A program made the position numbers and the translations under genes. 64,000 nt of DNA from Shewanella mesophila (GTDB lineage Bacteria > Pseudomonadota > Gammaproteobacteria > Enterobacterales > Shewanellaceae): assembly GCF_019457515.1 (NCBI RefSeq), contig NZ_CP080421.1, forward strand, positions 2,480,001 to 2,544,000, written 5' to 3'. Positions 55,555-64,000 of the stretch are shown one piece after another (within the stretch, counting starts at the first letter, position 1; every line of letters starts with the position of its first letter). The notes beneath the pieces were generated by a model. The model was not told the DNA's origin and ran no database searches. It worked only from the letters and a program-made list of their open reading frames with translations.

Positions 55555-56894
55555 AACTTAAATTGAAACGCCGCCTACTCACCCGCATGTTTGTCACCTC
55601 ATTGTCAATCATTGCCCTAGTAGGCTTTGGCTTAGCTTGGCTAGTGAATATTCTTTATGCTCAGAACAATTACAATGAGGAAACCGCTAAACTGATCGCT
55701 GAGATCCCTAAAGTGGCTGCAGAGCTAAAAGAGCATAATCTGATCCCAGAAAATACCAACTGGTTGGAAGAAAATACCACGCCAGAAAAGTATATTCTGG
55801 CAAGCTGCGATAAAAGCTACAAACAAGTATGGACCTCTTCGCTTGCCGTAGACCGTGGTTTATTTGATGCATGCGAGCGATTTAACGATATTCGTTTAGA
55901 TGCGCCTCCTTATTATCTCAACCTGTCCGATAACAAAAATTACTTTGTTTATCTACTCTCTGTAGAGTTGGCGAACCAGCAATACAACTTATTGGTCATG
56001 AAAGATGCCCATAACTTAGAGCAAGAGTTAAATAAATTCAGTCGCCGTACCTACTGGCGCTTAGGAATGCTATTCGCACTCGCACTCGTGCTACTCATTA
56101 GCGCTGGCTATTGGGGAATGCGGCCATTAGTACGTATGCGAAATGAGTTACAGCAAGTCAGTAGTGGCAAAGCCAAGTCCCTTTCTCAAGATTACCCGGT
56201 TGAATTAGAAGGCGTCACTCAAGCGCTTAACCAGTTATTGGTACAATCAAGCGCGCAGCAAGAGCGGTATCAAAACGCAATGAACGACTTGGCTCATAGC
56301 CTTAAAACACGTTTAGCCGCAGTACACGCCATTACCGACGATACAAGTTTAGATAAGGATGCCGCGAGTGAGAAAGTAATGGAACAGGTCAGTCAAATGG
56401 ATCAACTGGTCAAATATCAATTGAAACGCGCAATGCTAGGTCGAAAAGGACTCAAGCAGGAACAGACACCAGTTAGCCCACTAGTAGAGCAGCTTACACA
56501 GATGTTATTTAAGGTTTATCGAGACAAGCAAGTAAATTTCAGCGCAGATATTGCTAAAGAGCAAGCTTTCCCTGGTGATAAAGGCGATTTAATGGAGCTT
56601 TGTGGCAACCTTATGGAAAACGCATTCAAAATGTGCATTAGCCAAGTCGTCGTCAGCTCATATTACAATGACAACAGCGAGTTTGTGTTAATCGTAGAAG
56701 ATGATGGCCCAGGCATACCCGAAAAAATCAGGCAAGATATCCTAGAGCGAGGTGCTAGAGCCGATACACAAAAAGCAGGCCAAGGAATTGGCCTAGCTGT
56801 CTGTAATGAGATCGTCACTAGCTACAATGGAACGCTTGCAATAGAAACTTCACAGCTTGAAGGAGCGAAGTTTACTATCACCATCCCCATCTAG
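55545..56894 (+). CDS. phoQ: Sensor histidine kinase PhoQ
   Basis: A 449-residue kinase: membrane helices near residues 15-37 and 172-192, a periplasmic sensor of about 130 residues, then HAMP, H-box and HATPase. The H-box is NDLAHSLKTRLAAV with His251; E. coli has HSLKTPLAV at this place, so the usual proline two after the lysine is arginine. The ATP domain shows ENAFKM, EDDGPGIP and GQGIGLAV. The sensor lacks the run of consecutive acidic residues that binds magnesium in E. coli PhoQ, so the signal may differ. It is coupled to phoP. Confidence 0.92.
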   Translation: MQLKLKLKRRLLTRMFVTSLSIIALVGFGLAWLVNILYAQNNYNEETAKLIAEIPKVAAELKEHNLIPENTNWLEENTTPEKYILASCDKSYKQVWTSSLAVDRGLFDACERFNDIRLDAPPYYLNLSDNKNYFVYLLSVELANQQYNLLVMKDAHNLEQELNKFSRRTYWRLGMLFALALVLLISAGYWGMRPLVRMRNELQQVSSGKAKSLSQDYPVELEGVTQALNQLLVQSSAQQERYQNAMNDLAHSLKTRLAAVHAITDDTSLDKDAASEKVMEQVSQMDQLVKYQLKRAMLGRKGLKQEQTPVSPLVEQLTQMLFKVYRDKQVNFSADIAKEQAFPGDKGDLMELCGNLMENAFKMCISQVVVSSYYNDNSEFVLIVEDDGPGIPEKIRQDILERGARADTQKAGQGIGLAVCNEIVTSYNGTLAIETSQLEGAKFTITIPI

Positions 56895-56901
56895 TCATAG
56901 A

Positions 56902-57597
56902 TTAACCCACAGGGGTATATAGCTTTTCAGCTCGATTAAACATTATCCATGAGGTGGCAATATATTTGTCACCACTAATGGGCATGTTTCCCCTATGGCT
57001 ATGGGTGAACCCCGCGGGGGCGATAACCATAGTGCCCTTTTTCGGTTGAACTTTGCGTTGCTGATAATAGAATTCGGTTTCGCCACCCTCTTCTACATCG
57101 TTAAGGTAATACATATACAATACCACTCGATGCAAGGCTTCATTGTGTCCCAATTGTGGAAACTGTTCAGAGTGCCAATGGGGGTAACCGCCCTTGCCTT
57201 GAATATACTTCTGAATATTAATCGCCCCGCTACGATAGAGGTATTGCACCAAAGGTTGAACTCGATGGCGACCTAATCGTTCAAAATTCTCTGGCGTCAA
57301 GGTTGTAGGCTTGCCCTGCTCATCGGCAACTTTCACCGCAACACCACCCATTAGGGCCATAGAATACTTATCAAAATAATTTGCTGCATTTTTTAGCGTA
57401 TAATTAAGTAATTCATTTTTTAGTGGTGTAAGCTCTTGAAAATTATCCATGGTGATATCACGGCTCACTTTCTTCTCAAGATCAACTCCGTGACCCGTTT
57501 GTCCATCGATCACTCCAGGATGAGAGTCAAAGGCCGCCATCAAGCGATCACATAACTCTTCGGGTATCGCATCAGGATAAACTTCAATAAAATCCAT
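56902..57597 (-). CDS. 2-oxoglutarate/Fe(II)-dependent dioxygenase (prolyl 4-hydroxylase-like)
   Basis: A 231-residue double-stranded beta-helix oxygenase. The iron site is seen as His-x-Glu in PHWHSEQFP (about residues 155-160) and the distal histidine in THSHRG, with the arginine of the following turn placed to hold 2-oxoglutarate. The family usually has His-x-Asp, so the glutamate is a less common ligand. It likely hydroxylates a protein or small molecule, substrate unknown. It is convergent with phoQ, with seven bases between the stops. Confidence 0.8.
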   Translation of the reverse strand: MDFIEVYPDAIPEELCDRLMAAFDSHPGVIDGQTGHGVDLEKKVSRDITMDNFQELTPLKNELLNYTLKNAANYFDKYSMALMGGVAVKVADEQGKPTTLTPENFERLGRHRVQPLVQYLYRSGAINIQKYIQGKGGYPHWHSEQFPQLGHNEALHRVVLYMYYLNDVEEGGETEFYYQQRKVQPKKGTMVIAPAGFTHSHRGNMPISGDKYIATSWIMFNRAEKLYTPVG

Positions 57598-57716
57598 GAC
57601 TCAATCTCTAACTTAGGCTATTTTTATTGCATCTATGCTGACACAGAGCTTAAGTAATTGTAAAGCTGGCAAGTTGAGATAGAATAAACGTCACATAAAG
57701 GTAAACTAAAAATCAC

Positions 57717-58982
57717 ATGAGCAAAAGCTGTAAGGTAAAAGCGAGTCAACTTCAAGTCGGCAATTTTGTAAGATTACCAGTCTCATGGAAAGAGCATCCA
57801 TTTTTATTTAATTCATTCCGTCTTAAAGAAGAAGCCCAAATTGAGTTAATTAAAAAACTCGGTATCGATTATGTATTTGTTGATCTTAGCAAAAGTACAG
57901 TTCCTCCGTTAAGCAAGGAAGTCACAAACGAAAAGACGATAAAGCAGTCCGATGCCGAAATGGATGCATTGCAAGCGGAGATGGACAAAAACAAGCTCGA
58001 CAGAATTGAACACCTTAAAAAGATGAGGCGAGATTTACAAAAAACAGAGCAACAGTTCGACCGATCTGTTGCCATGATGCGTAACCTGATATCTAAACTA
58101 CGAAATCGTCCACTCAACGCCATCAGTGATGCAAAAGAGCTAATCTCTGACATTACAGAGCAACTCATCAACTCGGAAAATCTTGTATTACACTTAATGA
58201 GCGACGCCAAAGACAGTGAAGGGATCTACTATCATTCTCTTAACGTCGCCGTGCTATCAATGATGGTCGCAAAAGAGCTGGAATGGTCGCGAGAAGAGAT
58301 CGAAGCTGTCGGTATTGGAGCGCTATTTCATGACACTGGTAAATTAAAAATTCCATCTCAGTTGACGCGTAAAAAGACACCGCTCACAACACCAGAGATT
58401 AACTTCATCAAACAACACCCTGCAATGGGAGTTGAATTACTCAAGCTGGCTGATAACTTCCCTGAAACTGCGCTTCCCATCGTCAGAGATCACCATGAAT
58501 ACCTCGACGGAACGGGTTACCCCAAAGGCTTAAAAGGGGAACAGATAACCCTACCGACACAGCTTGTTGCTGCAGTCAATCTTTATGACCAACTGTGCCA
58601 TCCAGAGGGTCAAAAAAAGGCGAAGACGCCTTACGCCGCATTGGGTTTTCTTTATAAAAATTATAAAGAAAAACTCAACCATGAGACCATAGGTAAACTA
58701 ATAAAAATGCTTGGAATCTATCCACCAGGCAGCGTAGTAGAACTCTCTAGTGGGCAATTTGCAATGGTCATGGCGGTTAATTTGGAAAAACTATTGTTTC
58801 CAAGAATTTTAGTTTATGACCCATTAGTCCCCAAAGATCAGGCTCCGATCGTCGATTTGGAAAGCGAAGGATTGACCATTGTAAAATGTATAGCCCCATC
58901 GGCGTTACCAGAGAAGATCCATAAGTATCTAAGCCCTAGAGAGCGCGTCAGTTACTATTTTGGCGATAGCACTAAGCCTTAA
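57717..58982 (+). CDS. HD-GYP domain cyclic-di-GMP phosphodiesterase
   Basis: A 421-residue protein. The N-terminal part fits DUF3391 (KASQLQVGNFVRLPVSW, LGIDYVFVDLSKS), followed by a coiled linker and an HD-GYP domain. The metal and signature motifs are intact: YYHSLNVAV, FHDTGKLKIP and DHHEYLDGTGYPKGL. It should break c-di-GMP, lowering the signal that the PilZ protein near 31.8 kb may read. It stands alone on its strand. No receiver or membrane domain is present. Confidence 0.92.
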   Translation: MSKSCKVKASQLQVGNFVRLPVSWKEHPFLFNSFRLKEEAQIELIKKLGIDYVFVDLSKSTVPPLSKEVTNEKTIKQSDAEMDALQAEMDKNKLDRIEHLKKMRRDLQKTEQQFDRSVAMMRNLISKLRNRPLNAISDAKELISDITEQLINSENLVLHLMSDAKDSEGIYYHSLNVAVLSMMVAKELEWSREEIEAVGIGALFHDTGKLKIPSQLTRKKTPLTTPEINFIKQHPAMGVELLKLADNFPETALPIVRDHHEYLDGTGYPKGLKGEQITLPTQLVAAVNLYDQLCHPEGQKKAKTPYAALGFLYKNYKEKLNHETIGKLIKMLGIYPPGSVVELSSGQFAMVMAVNLEKLLFPRILVYDPLVPKDQAPIVDLESEGLTIVKCIAPSALPEKIHKYLSPRERVSYYFGDSTKP

Positions 58983-59266
58983 ACTAGCGAACCTGAGTCC
59001 GAGTTAAGAGATTGGATAACTCTGGTTCAATTCGTCGCTCTACTCCTGTTTTATCTCAAACAGTTCTTTTTTCTAACAAGGTGCATTTAGGGGGCAAGAG
59101 CCCTTTGCCGTTAGAGGAATAGTGGACTGTTTAAGATACATTTATTGTCCTAAATTCAAGCTATTTATGCTTTCTATTTCAGGTTAGCTACCCTTATCCT
59201 TGATCAGTAACTAAAATAGTAGTAGGAGTGCTTGGGCTTTTGGGCTCAACTAACATCGGGAGTAAT

Positions 59267-59584
59267 ATGGTTGAATTACCTGACTTCGATAGTTTGCAGT
59301 GGTTAGCCCAACATGCGCCACAACAATTAACAAACTTACAAAACAATCTCAGCCAAGAAGTGATCAATGAAGCTGCTGAACGAAATCGTCCTCAACTAGA
59401 ATCGATTTGTCATCATCTAAAGCTGCAGATGTCCCGTTGTAGCAACCCTTATGCTAGGTGTTACTTGTCGTTAAAACTGATGAACGACAAATTTTTATCC
59501 CTTAATGAAGTAATAACCAATCCCAAAACCTATAAAGAAAATAAGGCAGCGATCCTGCCTTACCCAAGTAAAAAAGCCTTATAG
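59267..59584 (+). CDS. DUF3135 family protein
   Basis: A 105-residue soluble protein. VELPDFDSLQWLAQHAPQQL at the start and the central CSNPYARCYLSLKLMND fit DUF3135 as I remember it; function is unknown. GGGAG stands four bases before the chosen ATG, while an upstream start would add 13 residues. Its stop overlaps that of convergent corA by six bases. Confidence 0.75.
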   Translation: MVELPDFDSLQWLAQHAPQQLTNLQNNLSQEVINEAAERNRPQLESICHHLKLQMSRCSNPYARCYLSLKLMNDKFLSLNEVITNPKTYKENKAAILPYPSKKAL

Positions 59585-60526
59585 CCATCCCTTACGTTTA
59601 AAGAAAAAGTAAGTCGATGCTGCGCTACCGAACATCATTAAAATCGCCATGGGATAACCCCATTGCCACTCGAGTTCAGGCATATTGGCAAAGTTCATGC
59701 CGTAGGCACTTGCTATCACGGTAGGTGGCAGGAAAATAACCGCAGCAACCGAAAATATCTTAATAATTTTATTCTGCTGTAATCCACTAAAACCCATTGC
59801 AGCATCAAGTAAAAAGTTGAGCTTATCGAAAATAAACTGACTATGAGGCATCAAAGATTCAATATCAGACAACATCTCACGTAAGTCTTTTAAATCCTCA
59901 TCACTCAATTGACCACGATAATAACGCTGCATATAACGCAAGGATCTTTGGGTATCGAGCAAACTTAAACGGATCTTTCCGTTAGAATCTTCTTGTAAGG
60001 TAATGAGTTTAAATACATCATCGAGTTCATCGCTTTCAAAAACTTGCTCGCCCACATTTTCAAGGACCGAGTAAACGTCTTCAATCAGATCCGATAGGTA
60101 ATCAACTTTAAGGTTAAATAACTCTAAGAAAAGTGCTTGCGGTGTTTTCACCTCTAACCGCCCCAAACGTAAATAGTTCCTAAGCAGTCGGATCAGACCA
60201 ACATCATCTTCGCGTAAGGTCACTAGAAATTGAGAACGTAAATTAAACGAGATGTTGACGCCCTTTACATCTTGGCCAACACGCTGAGGGAAAAGCGAAT
60301 TAATATGTAAACCATCTTTGTTTTGATAAAAACGAGCAGAAGCCTCAATCTCATTGATATCTTCCTCTTCAGGCAACTCCTCTACTGAATAGCCTCTTAG
60401 CCACTCACGCTCATCCTCTTCGGGTTTAAACAGATCTAACCATAATGTACCCGATGGGACGCTATCTTGAACATTTAATTCGACGATAGATAACTTACTA
60501 TCTTCATAGACATAAGCAGTGATCAT
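59579..60526 (-). CDS. corA: Magnesium/cobalt transporter CorA
   Basis: A 315-residue CorA, one residue shorter than that of E. coli. It forms a pentameric Mg channel. The N-terminal cytoplasmic domain has EEEDINEIEASARFYQ, the long stalk helix ends in FLLDAAMGFSGLQQNKIIKIF, and two C-terminal helices are joined by the YGMNFANMPEL loop, which holds the GMN selectivity motif. The tail FKRKGWL fits. Divergent or upstream elements were not recognised. Confidence 0.95.
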   Translation of the reverse strand: MITAYVYEDSKLSIVELNVQDSVPSGTLWLDLFKPEEDEREWLRGYSVEELPEEEDINEIEASARFYQNKDGLHINSLFPQRVGQDVKGVNISFNLRSQFLVTLREDDVGLIRLLRNYLRLGRLEVKTPQALFLELFNLKVDYLSDLIEDVYSVLENVGEQVFESDELDDVFKLITLQEDSNGKIRLSLLDTQRSLRYMQRYYRGQLSDEDLKDLREMLSDIESLMPHSQFIFDKLNFLLDAAMGFSGLQQNKIIKIFSVAAVIFLPPTVIASAYGMNFANMPELEWQWGYPMAILMMFGSAASTYFFFKRKGWL

Positions 60527-60717
60527 AGGGCCTCCTGAAAAAACACTAAGATGAAAAGTAAACCCATCTCAGCGCAGGGTAAAATATCGCTTTATTCTAC
60601 CCAATAACGCGCCATTGACCAGCTTTTACGATCATACTGGGTGGAATATAAACAACGAACAATAAAATATTCCACCGAGCTGCTTTGCCCGATCAAAAAT
60701 GTGAGCAACTGAACTCG

Positions 60718-61083
60718 CTACTGGGTTACTTTAGGTGCAATGATAATACGCTCTTGATTAGATAAACGTACTTTAACCCCTTCTATGGTAGTGAGCTCAT
60801 TAATGCCTATATCACGCTTATGCACTCGATAAATCGTGGTCTTTTCTTGCACAGGGGAGACAATGGTGACACTGACGACCTCATTCCCCTCTTCCCATGA
60901 CCAATACCAATAGGCCCCACTGCCAATGATAGCCAGAACAACAATAGCGAAGGCAACATAACGAAATAATATCCGTTGCCCTAATTGGCCCGCCGTTTCC
61001 GTGCGGCTGACCTTGGCGGGCCTGCGGATGTAGAACAATGCACCAGCAATAACCAGTAATGTTATTAATATTTTGGTTAACAC
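60718..61083 (-). CDS. Small membrane protein with C-terminal soluble part
   Basis: A 121-residue protein I do not recognise. Hydrophobic segments lie at about residues 2-18 and 41-61, joined by a basic loop. The last 55 residues (VSVTIVSPVQEKTTIYRVHK onward) look like a small beta-rich domain outside the membrane. The start is GTG with GGAGAG four bases before it. No neighbour on the same strand shares a close gap. Confidence 0.75.
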   Translation of the reverse strand: MLTKILITLLVIAGALFYIRRPAKVSRTETAGQLGQRILFRYVAFAIVVLAIIGSGAYWYWSWEEGNEVVSVTIVSPVQEKTTIYRVHKRDIGINELTTIEGVKVRLSNQERIIIAPKVTQ

Positions 61084-61262
61084 GCGACTCTCCGACTACA
61101 AAACTCATGGCAGTATAACGCTCATCCAAATCAATTACTGTTATTCTCCCCGCATCCAACAGATAAACATCTGGATTCTCGGTCTAATCATCAGTGTTAG
61201 TCATTTGCAAACCCATCACTGAATGCTATAAACCTAATACAGATCCATTTACCAATCCTACT

Positions 61263-61901
61263 ATGAAAAAATCATTACCTATGTCGCTGGTAAGCTCATT
61301 TTTGCTATTACCTACCGCACAAGCCGCTATCACAATTAACTTGCCCAATAATACTGAGCCACTGCTACTTAATGCTGAAGAGATAGAAGACAGGTCGTTA
61401 ACTGCCGATAATGGTACTCAACAAATTGTATTCAAGTATCAATCAAACTACAGACAACAAGGTCAACGACAACGTTTCACGTCAGACCCTGTCATCCTGA
61501 CTTTTACTGGTGAAGATAGTGTCTACACAATAGAGTTGTCGTCGATTAATTCATCAAAAGATGCAATTAAATTTAATCACGCGCCTAACGTCACCATCAC
61601 CAATAACCATGGAGAATCTATCTCCTACCACATAGATACACTAACTAAAGAGGGGATCCAACTCGGACGAAACTACCAGCAAGAACTCAAAGCGTACAAC
61701 CTGACATCGGCTCCTGCAGCCCTATTGCCCACTAATACTTCCAAACCGATATCAATCGAGACACAAGTAATGAAAAGTGATAGTAAAACAGATGACACTG
61801 AGCAAATCGATGTCGGAAAGATGCTGGATTTTTGGTATCAGCAAGCAGATCAAGAGACCAAGAAAGCATTCAAGAAACGAATAAATGCACAAAAAGAGTA
61901 A
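61263..61901 (+). CDS. YccT/DUF2057-like secreted protein
   Basis: A 212-residue exported protein. A signal peptide (MKKSLPMSLVSSFLLLPTAQA, given here in part; cut near residue 21) precedes ITINLPNNTEPLLLNAEE, then IVFKYQSNYR and FTSDPVILTF, the pattern of the DUF2057 (YccT) family. E. coli YccT (CsgI) is linked to curli, but no curli gene is near. The ATG is chosen because it puts the signal peptide first, though no good ribosome site is seen. Confidence 0.8.
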   Translation: MKKSLPMSLVSSFLLLPTAQAAITINLPNNTEPLLLNAEEIEDRSLTADNGTQQIVFKYQSNYRQQGQRQRFTSDPVILTFTGEDSVYTIELSSINSSKDAIKFNHAPNVTITNNHGESISYHIDTLTKEGIQLGRNYQQELKAYNLTSAPAALLPTNTSKPISIETQVMKSDSKTDDTEQIDVGKMLDFWYQQADQETKKAFKKRINAQKE

Positions 61902-62106
61902 AACTTGAGATTATGTATGTCATGCCAAGTCAGTATAAATAGTATATTACTGGCTTTTAATGACACGCTTGAACTAATGCTCTCGCTTAAATCATCTTTA
62001 TTTCACGTAGAGCTAGGATCAAAAATGAATGCCAGAAAAGTGGATAGAGCGGCGTAATTAACGAATGTAAATGGCATTAATTGGAGGGTTTGAGAATTTT
62101 TAATAC

Positions 62107-62135
62107 AAAAAAAGAGCCACGATAAATCGTAGCCC
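62107..62135 (-). terminator. Terminator downstream of the cold-shock gene
   Basis: On the minus strand, GGGCTACGA and TCGTGGCTC form a nine-base stem (with a G-T pair) around TTTA, followed by seven Ts. It lies 41 bases past the stop of the cold-shock gene. Confidence 0.85.
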
Positions 62136-62175
62136 TTATTAATATTTTTAGTAGCGTTAGCTACTAAAGGTCAGC

Positions 62176-62382
62176 TTAAAGAACAGTTACGTTCTCAGCT
62201 TGTGGACCTTTTTGACCTTGAGTCACAGTGAACTGCACTTTCTGACCTTCGTCAAGAGTTTTGAAACCGTCAGAGTTGATCGCACGGAAGTGTACGAAAA
62301 CGTCTGGGCCAGACTCTTGCTCGATAAAACCAAAACCTTTGTCAGAGTTGAACCACTTAACAACGCCAGTAACTTGAGACAT
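62176..62382 (-). CDS. CspA-family cold-shock protein
   Basis: A 68-residue cold-shock domain protein, a nucleic-acid chaperone. It starts [20 protein letters not shown]; the RNA-binding motifs KGFGFI and VFVHF are intact. It could be any of the CspA/C/D/E group; the exact paralogue cannot be named. AGGA is eight bases before the ATG. A leader of about 130 bases and a strong promoter precede it. Confidence 0.95.
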   Translation of the reverse strand: MSQVTGVVKWFNSDKGFGFIEQESGPDVFVHFRAINSDGFKTLDEGQKVQFTVTQGQKGPQAENVTVL

Positions 62383-62518
62383 GATATAAATCCTGTAACT
62401 AAATAAAATAAAGCCTTAAACGGCAGTAGAGCTGGAAAATGCCGGTATTACTTATGTTAACAGGACGAACTGGTCGTATTGAACACATAAAGTTAAGCCC
62501 AACCTTCAAGCTCCAATT
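62383..62518 (-). other. Long 5' leader of the cold-shock gene
   Basis: From the promoter at 62519-62546 the transcript would run about 130 bases before the start codon. Long structured leaders are the known means by which cspA-type genes sense cold. I did not resolve a fold by eye. Confidence 0.55.
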
Positions 62519-62546
62519 ACTATAAATCATTCTGGCAGTATGTCAA
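62519..62546 (-). promoter_or_regulatory. Sigma-70 promoter of the cold-shock gene
   Basis: On the minus strand TTGACA and TATAGT are separated by 16 bases, an almost perfect consensus. It lies about 137 bases before the start codon of the cold-shock protein. Confidence 0.8.
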
Positions 62547-62685
62547 CAACCATTGAACGTCGTAATTCCGATTTTTTACTTAAATTTCTGTCAGTTGTTC
62601 CAAATCAATCAAGATAAAATTTGTATAAAAACACTAACTCCCAATCACACTGTAAAAATAGATAGCTTAAACAACAGCTAACAAG

Positions 62686-63498
62686 CTAGTTGGCTCGAAA
62701 AACTTCAATCTTAAAATCTAACTCACACTCAAAGGCCTGTTTTGTTAATTCCTGCTTTTGTTCAGCAGTAAACTTCCAATTATAAGGAGTCATGGCTAAA
62801 AAATGTTGAATATCGACAGCATCAGATAACTGTAAAACCTGTTCAACTCGCTCACTATGGATCAGCTCAAATCCCTCTATCTCACTCACTATATCAGGAT
62901 GAGGCCTTGGATTATCATAAATCAACTCTTTTAGCGCGAAGTGATGCTGTGGCCCTGCCGAAACAGTGATCAAAATAGCACCGTCTTTCGCTACTCGCCT
63001 AAGTTCAACGTCAAGAGACGGAGCGTATATTCTCAACATAAAATCAAAACAGTTATCATCAAAAGGCATTTCAAAACTACTTGCGACACAAAAATCGATA
63101 TCTCTATAGCGTTTTGCCGCATATTTAAGTGCCGATTTAGAGATATCGACACCGTTGAGTGCAAACTCACCTCGTGACACCATCTGTTGCTGCAATCGAT
63201 GAGAGTAGTAGCCTTCGCCGCAACCTATATCTAGCCCTCGTACAGCACTCAGTGCAAACTGGACAGCCAACTGATTAACTCTATCGCTCATCGCTTGATA
63301 GTATCCCTTGTTTAAAAACTCTCTGCGAGCAAACATCATCTCCTTATTATCACCAGGATCTTTTGAACGTTTCTTCTGAACAGGCAGGAGGTTGACATAG
63401 CCCTCTTTTGCACAATCGAATCGATGATTGTTACTACAAGACCAAGTCATTTGATTAAGATTTAAAGGTTGCAGACAGATTGGGCAACGATAATTCAT
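62686..63498 (-). CDS. rlmA: 23S rRNA (guanine(745)-N(1))-methyltransferase
   Basis: A 270-residue methyltransferase that modifies G745 of 23S rRNA. The N-terminal zinc finger has CPIC then CSNNHRFDCAKEGYVNLL in parts, with HRFDCAKEGY family-typical. The SAM site is GLDIGCGEGYYS near residue 90, followed by GVDISKSALKYAAKRY. Length matches E. coli RlmA. It lies about 140 bases before the cold-shock promoter, on the same strand. Confidence 0.94.
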   Translation of the reverse strand: MNYRCPICLQPLNLNQMTWSCSNNHRFDCAKEGYVNLLPVQKKRSKDPGDNKEMMFARREFLNKGYYQAMSDRVNQLAVQFALSAVRGLDIGCGEGYYSHRLQQQMVSRGEFALNGVDISKSALKYAAKRYRDIDFCVASSFEMPFDDNCFDFMLRIYAPSLDVELRRVAKDGAILITVSAGPQHHFALKELIYDNPRPHPDIVSEIEGFELIHSERVEQVLQLSDAVDIQHFLAMTPYNWKFTAEQKQELTKQAFECELDFKIEVFRAN

Positions 63499-63673
63499 GG
63501 TATTTTCCGAAAATATTTAAACAATATTAAGGCCTGTTGACGTTTCAGTAATGCTATTACCGTGTTATGAGCTTTTCAGATTAACCCGTTAAGTCCTGTC
63601 GCTCTCGGTTGCCACTAACATCATTGAATTAGAATAAAAATTAAGCTCAAAAGATTAACAGCCCTGAAGAATA

Positions 63674-64000
63674 TTACTCACTATCATCAACAAATAGCTG
63701 CTCAACCATCGCATTAAGTTCAGGCGGAGCGAGTAACTGATAAGACTCAATTTTACGTTGCAACACCTCAAAACTATCCACATGATTGGCCGCATGCTGC
63801 CAATTGACCCGCTCTAACGATTGGTGATATTGCCGTGAAATTAACTGTTTTCGGCGCTGTAACTGGGTATCAAGATTAGATATGTCGTTCAGAAGTGTGC
63901 GATGCTCATGAATTTGACGCTTATCGACAAAAGATCGCAATTCACCTCTAACTATTTCAATCTCGCTAATCTCAAGTAATAATTTTTCCGGGGTTAATTG
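63674..64000 (-). CDS. Partial helical protein of unknown function, C-terminal part
   Basis: The frame is open through the right edge of the window, so the start is not seen; 108 codons are visible, ending DSE. The visible part is charged and probably alpha-helical (EKLLLEISEIEIVRGELRSF, LDTQLQRRKQLISRQYHQS), with a coiled-coil look. I do not recognise it. A TTG 88 codons before the stop would be a possible but poor start, since the frame continues upstream with similar composition. Confidence 0.55.
   Translation of the reverse strand, partial: QLTPEKLLLEISEIEIVRGELRSFVDKRQIHEHRTLLNDISNLDTQLQRRKQLISRQYHQSLERVNWQHAANHVDSFEVLQRKIESYQLLAPPELNAMVEQLFVDDSE

Overview
The window looks like a chromosomal segment of a marine gammaproteobacterium of the Shewanella type. 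The evidence is gene content and order: pdxB-asd-fimV-truA-folC-dedD-cvpA-purF, trmJ-cysE-iscRSUA-hscBA-fdx-iscX-ndk, queA-tgt-yajC-secD-secF, a PhoPQ pair, moderate GC, and many short rho-independent terminators. It is nearly all core genome. I see no tRNA or rRNA gene, no prophage, no CRISPR array and no transposase gene. Species cannot be set from the sequence alone.

Layout. 1-3.1 kb: a minus-strand molybdenum hydroxylase operon (XdhC, MocA-like, 2Fe-2S subunit, and a Tat-exported Mo subunit cut by the window edge). 3.3-8.6 kb: a metallo-beta-lactamase-fold hydrolase, a divergent S33 peptidase-like hydrolase, a DUF4250 protein, a 265-bp palindromic repeat, topB, and a small membrane protein behind a perfect Fur box. 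8.9-21.6 kb: a chemoreceptor, then the purF-to-pdxB block, in which accD is missing from its usual place between truA and folC. 21.7-29.8 kb: ndk and the whole ISC iron-sulfur assembly operon, with two abutting IscR-type operators, then cysE and trmJ. 29.9-33.4 kb: suhB, psiE with a perfect CRP site, a PilZ protein, an orphan ParA/ribbon-helix-helix pair, and a YecH-like protein. 33.6-37.6 kb: a BtsS/BtsR pyruvate-type two-component system followed by a CstA-family transporter with a BtsR-like direct repeat in front. 37.6-39.6 kb: yaeQ, a CysG-like protein with a decayed methyltransferase relic, and a DUF2007/zinc-ribbon protein. 39.9-45.7 kb: secF, secD, yajC, tgt, queA and an unreported 51-codon gene. 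45.9-51.6 kb: acpH, a thioredoxin-like protein, an NtrC-type regulator with its kinase, and a divergent secreted coiled-coil protein behind a sigma-54-like promoter. 51.6-54.7 kb: a PhnCDE-like ABC transporter with a fused double permease. 54.9-64 kb: phoPQ, a 2OG-Fe(II) oxygenase, an HD-GYP phosphodiesterase, DUF3135, corA, small envelope proteins, a cold-shock gene with a long leader, rlmA and a partial gene.

How the genes work together. The ISC operon encodes cluster assembly, and IscR closes the feedback loop on its promoter; CysE may supply the cysteine used by IscS. BtsSR probably senses pyruvate and drives the adjacent transporter. SecD, SecF and YajC form the accessory translocase, next to the queuosine enzymes Tgt and QueA. 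The sigma-54 regulator and kinase probably control the adjacent periplasmic protein. The best candidates for undescribed biology are the ParA/RHH pair beside a PilZ protein, the sigma-54 envelope module, and the Fur-linked small membrane protein. All functional statements rest on reading motifs and remembered family features; no database search was run.
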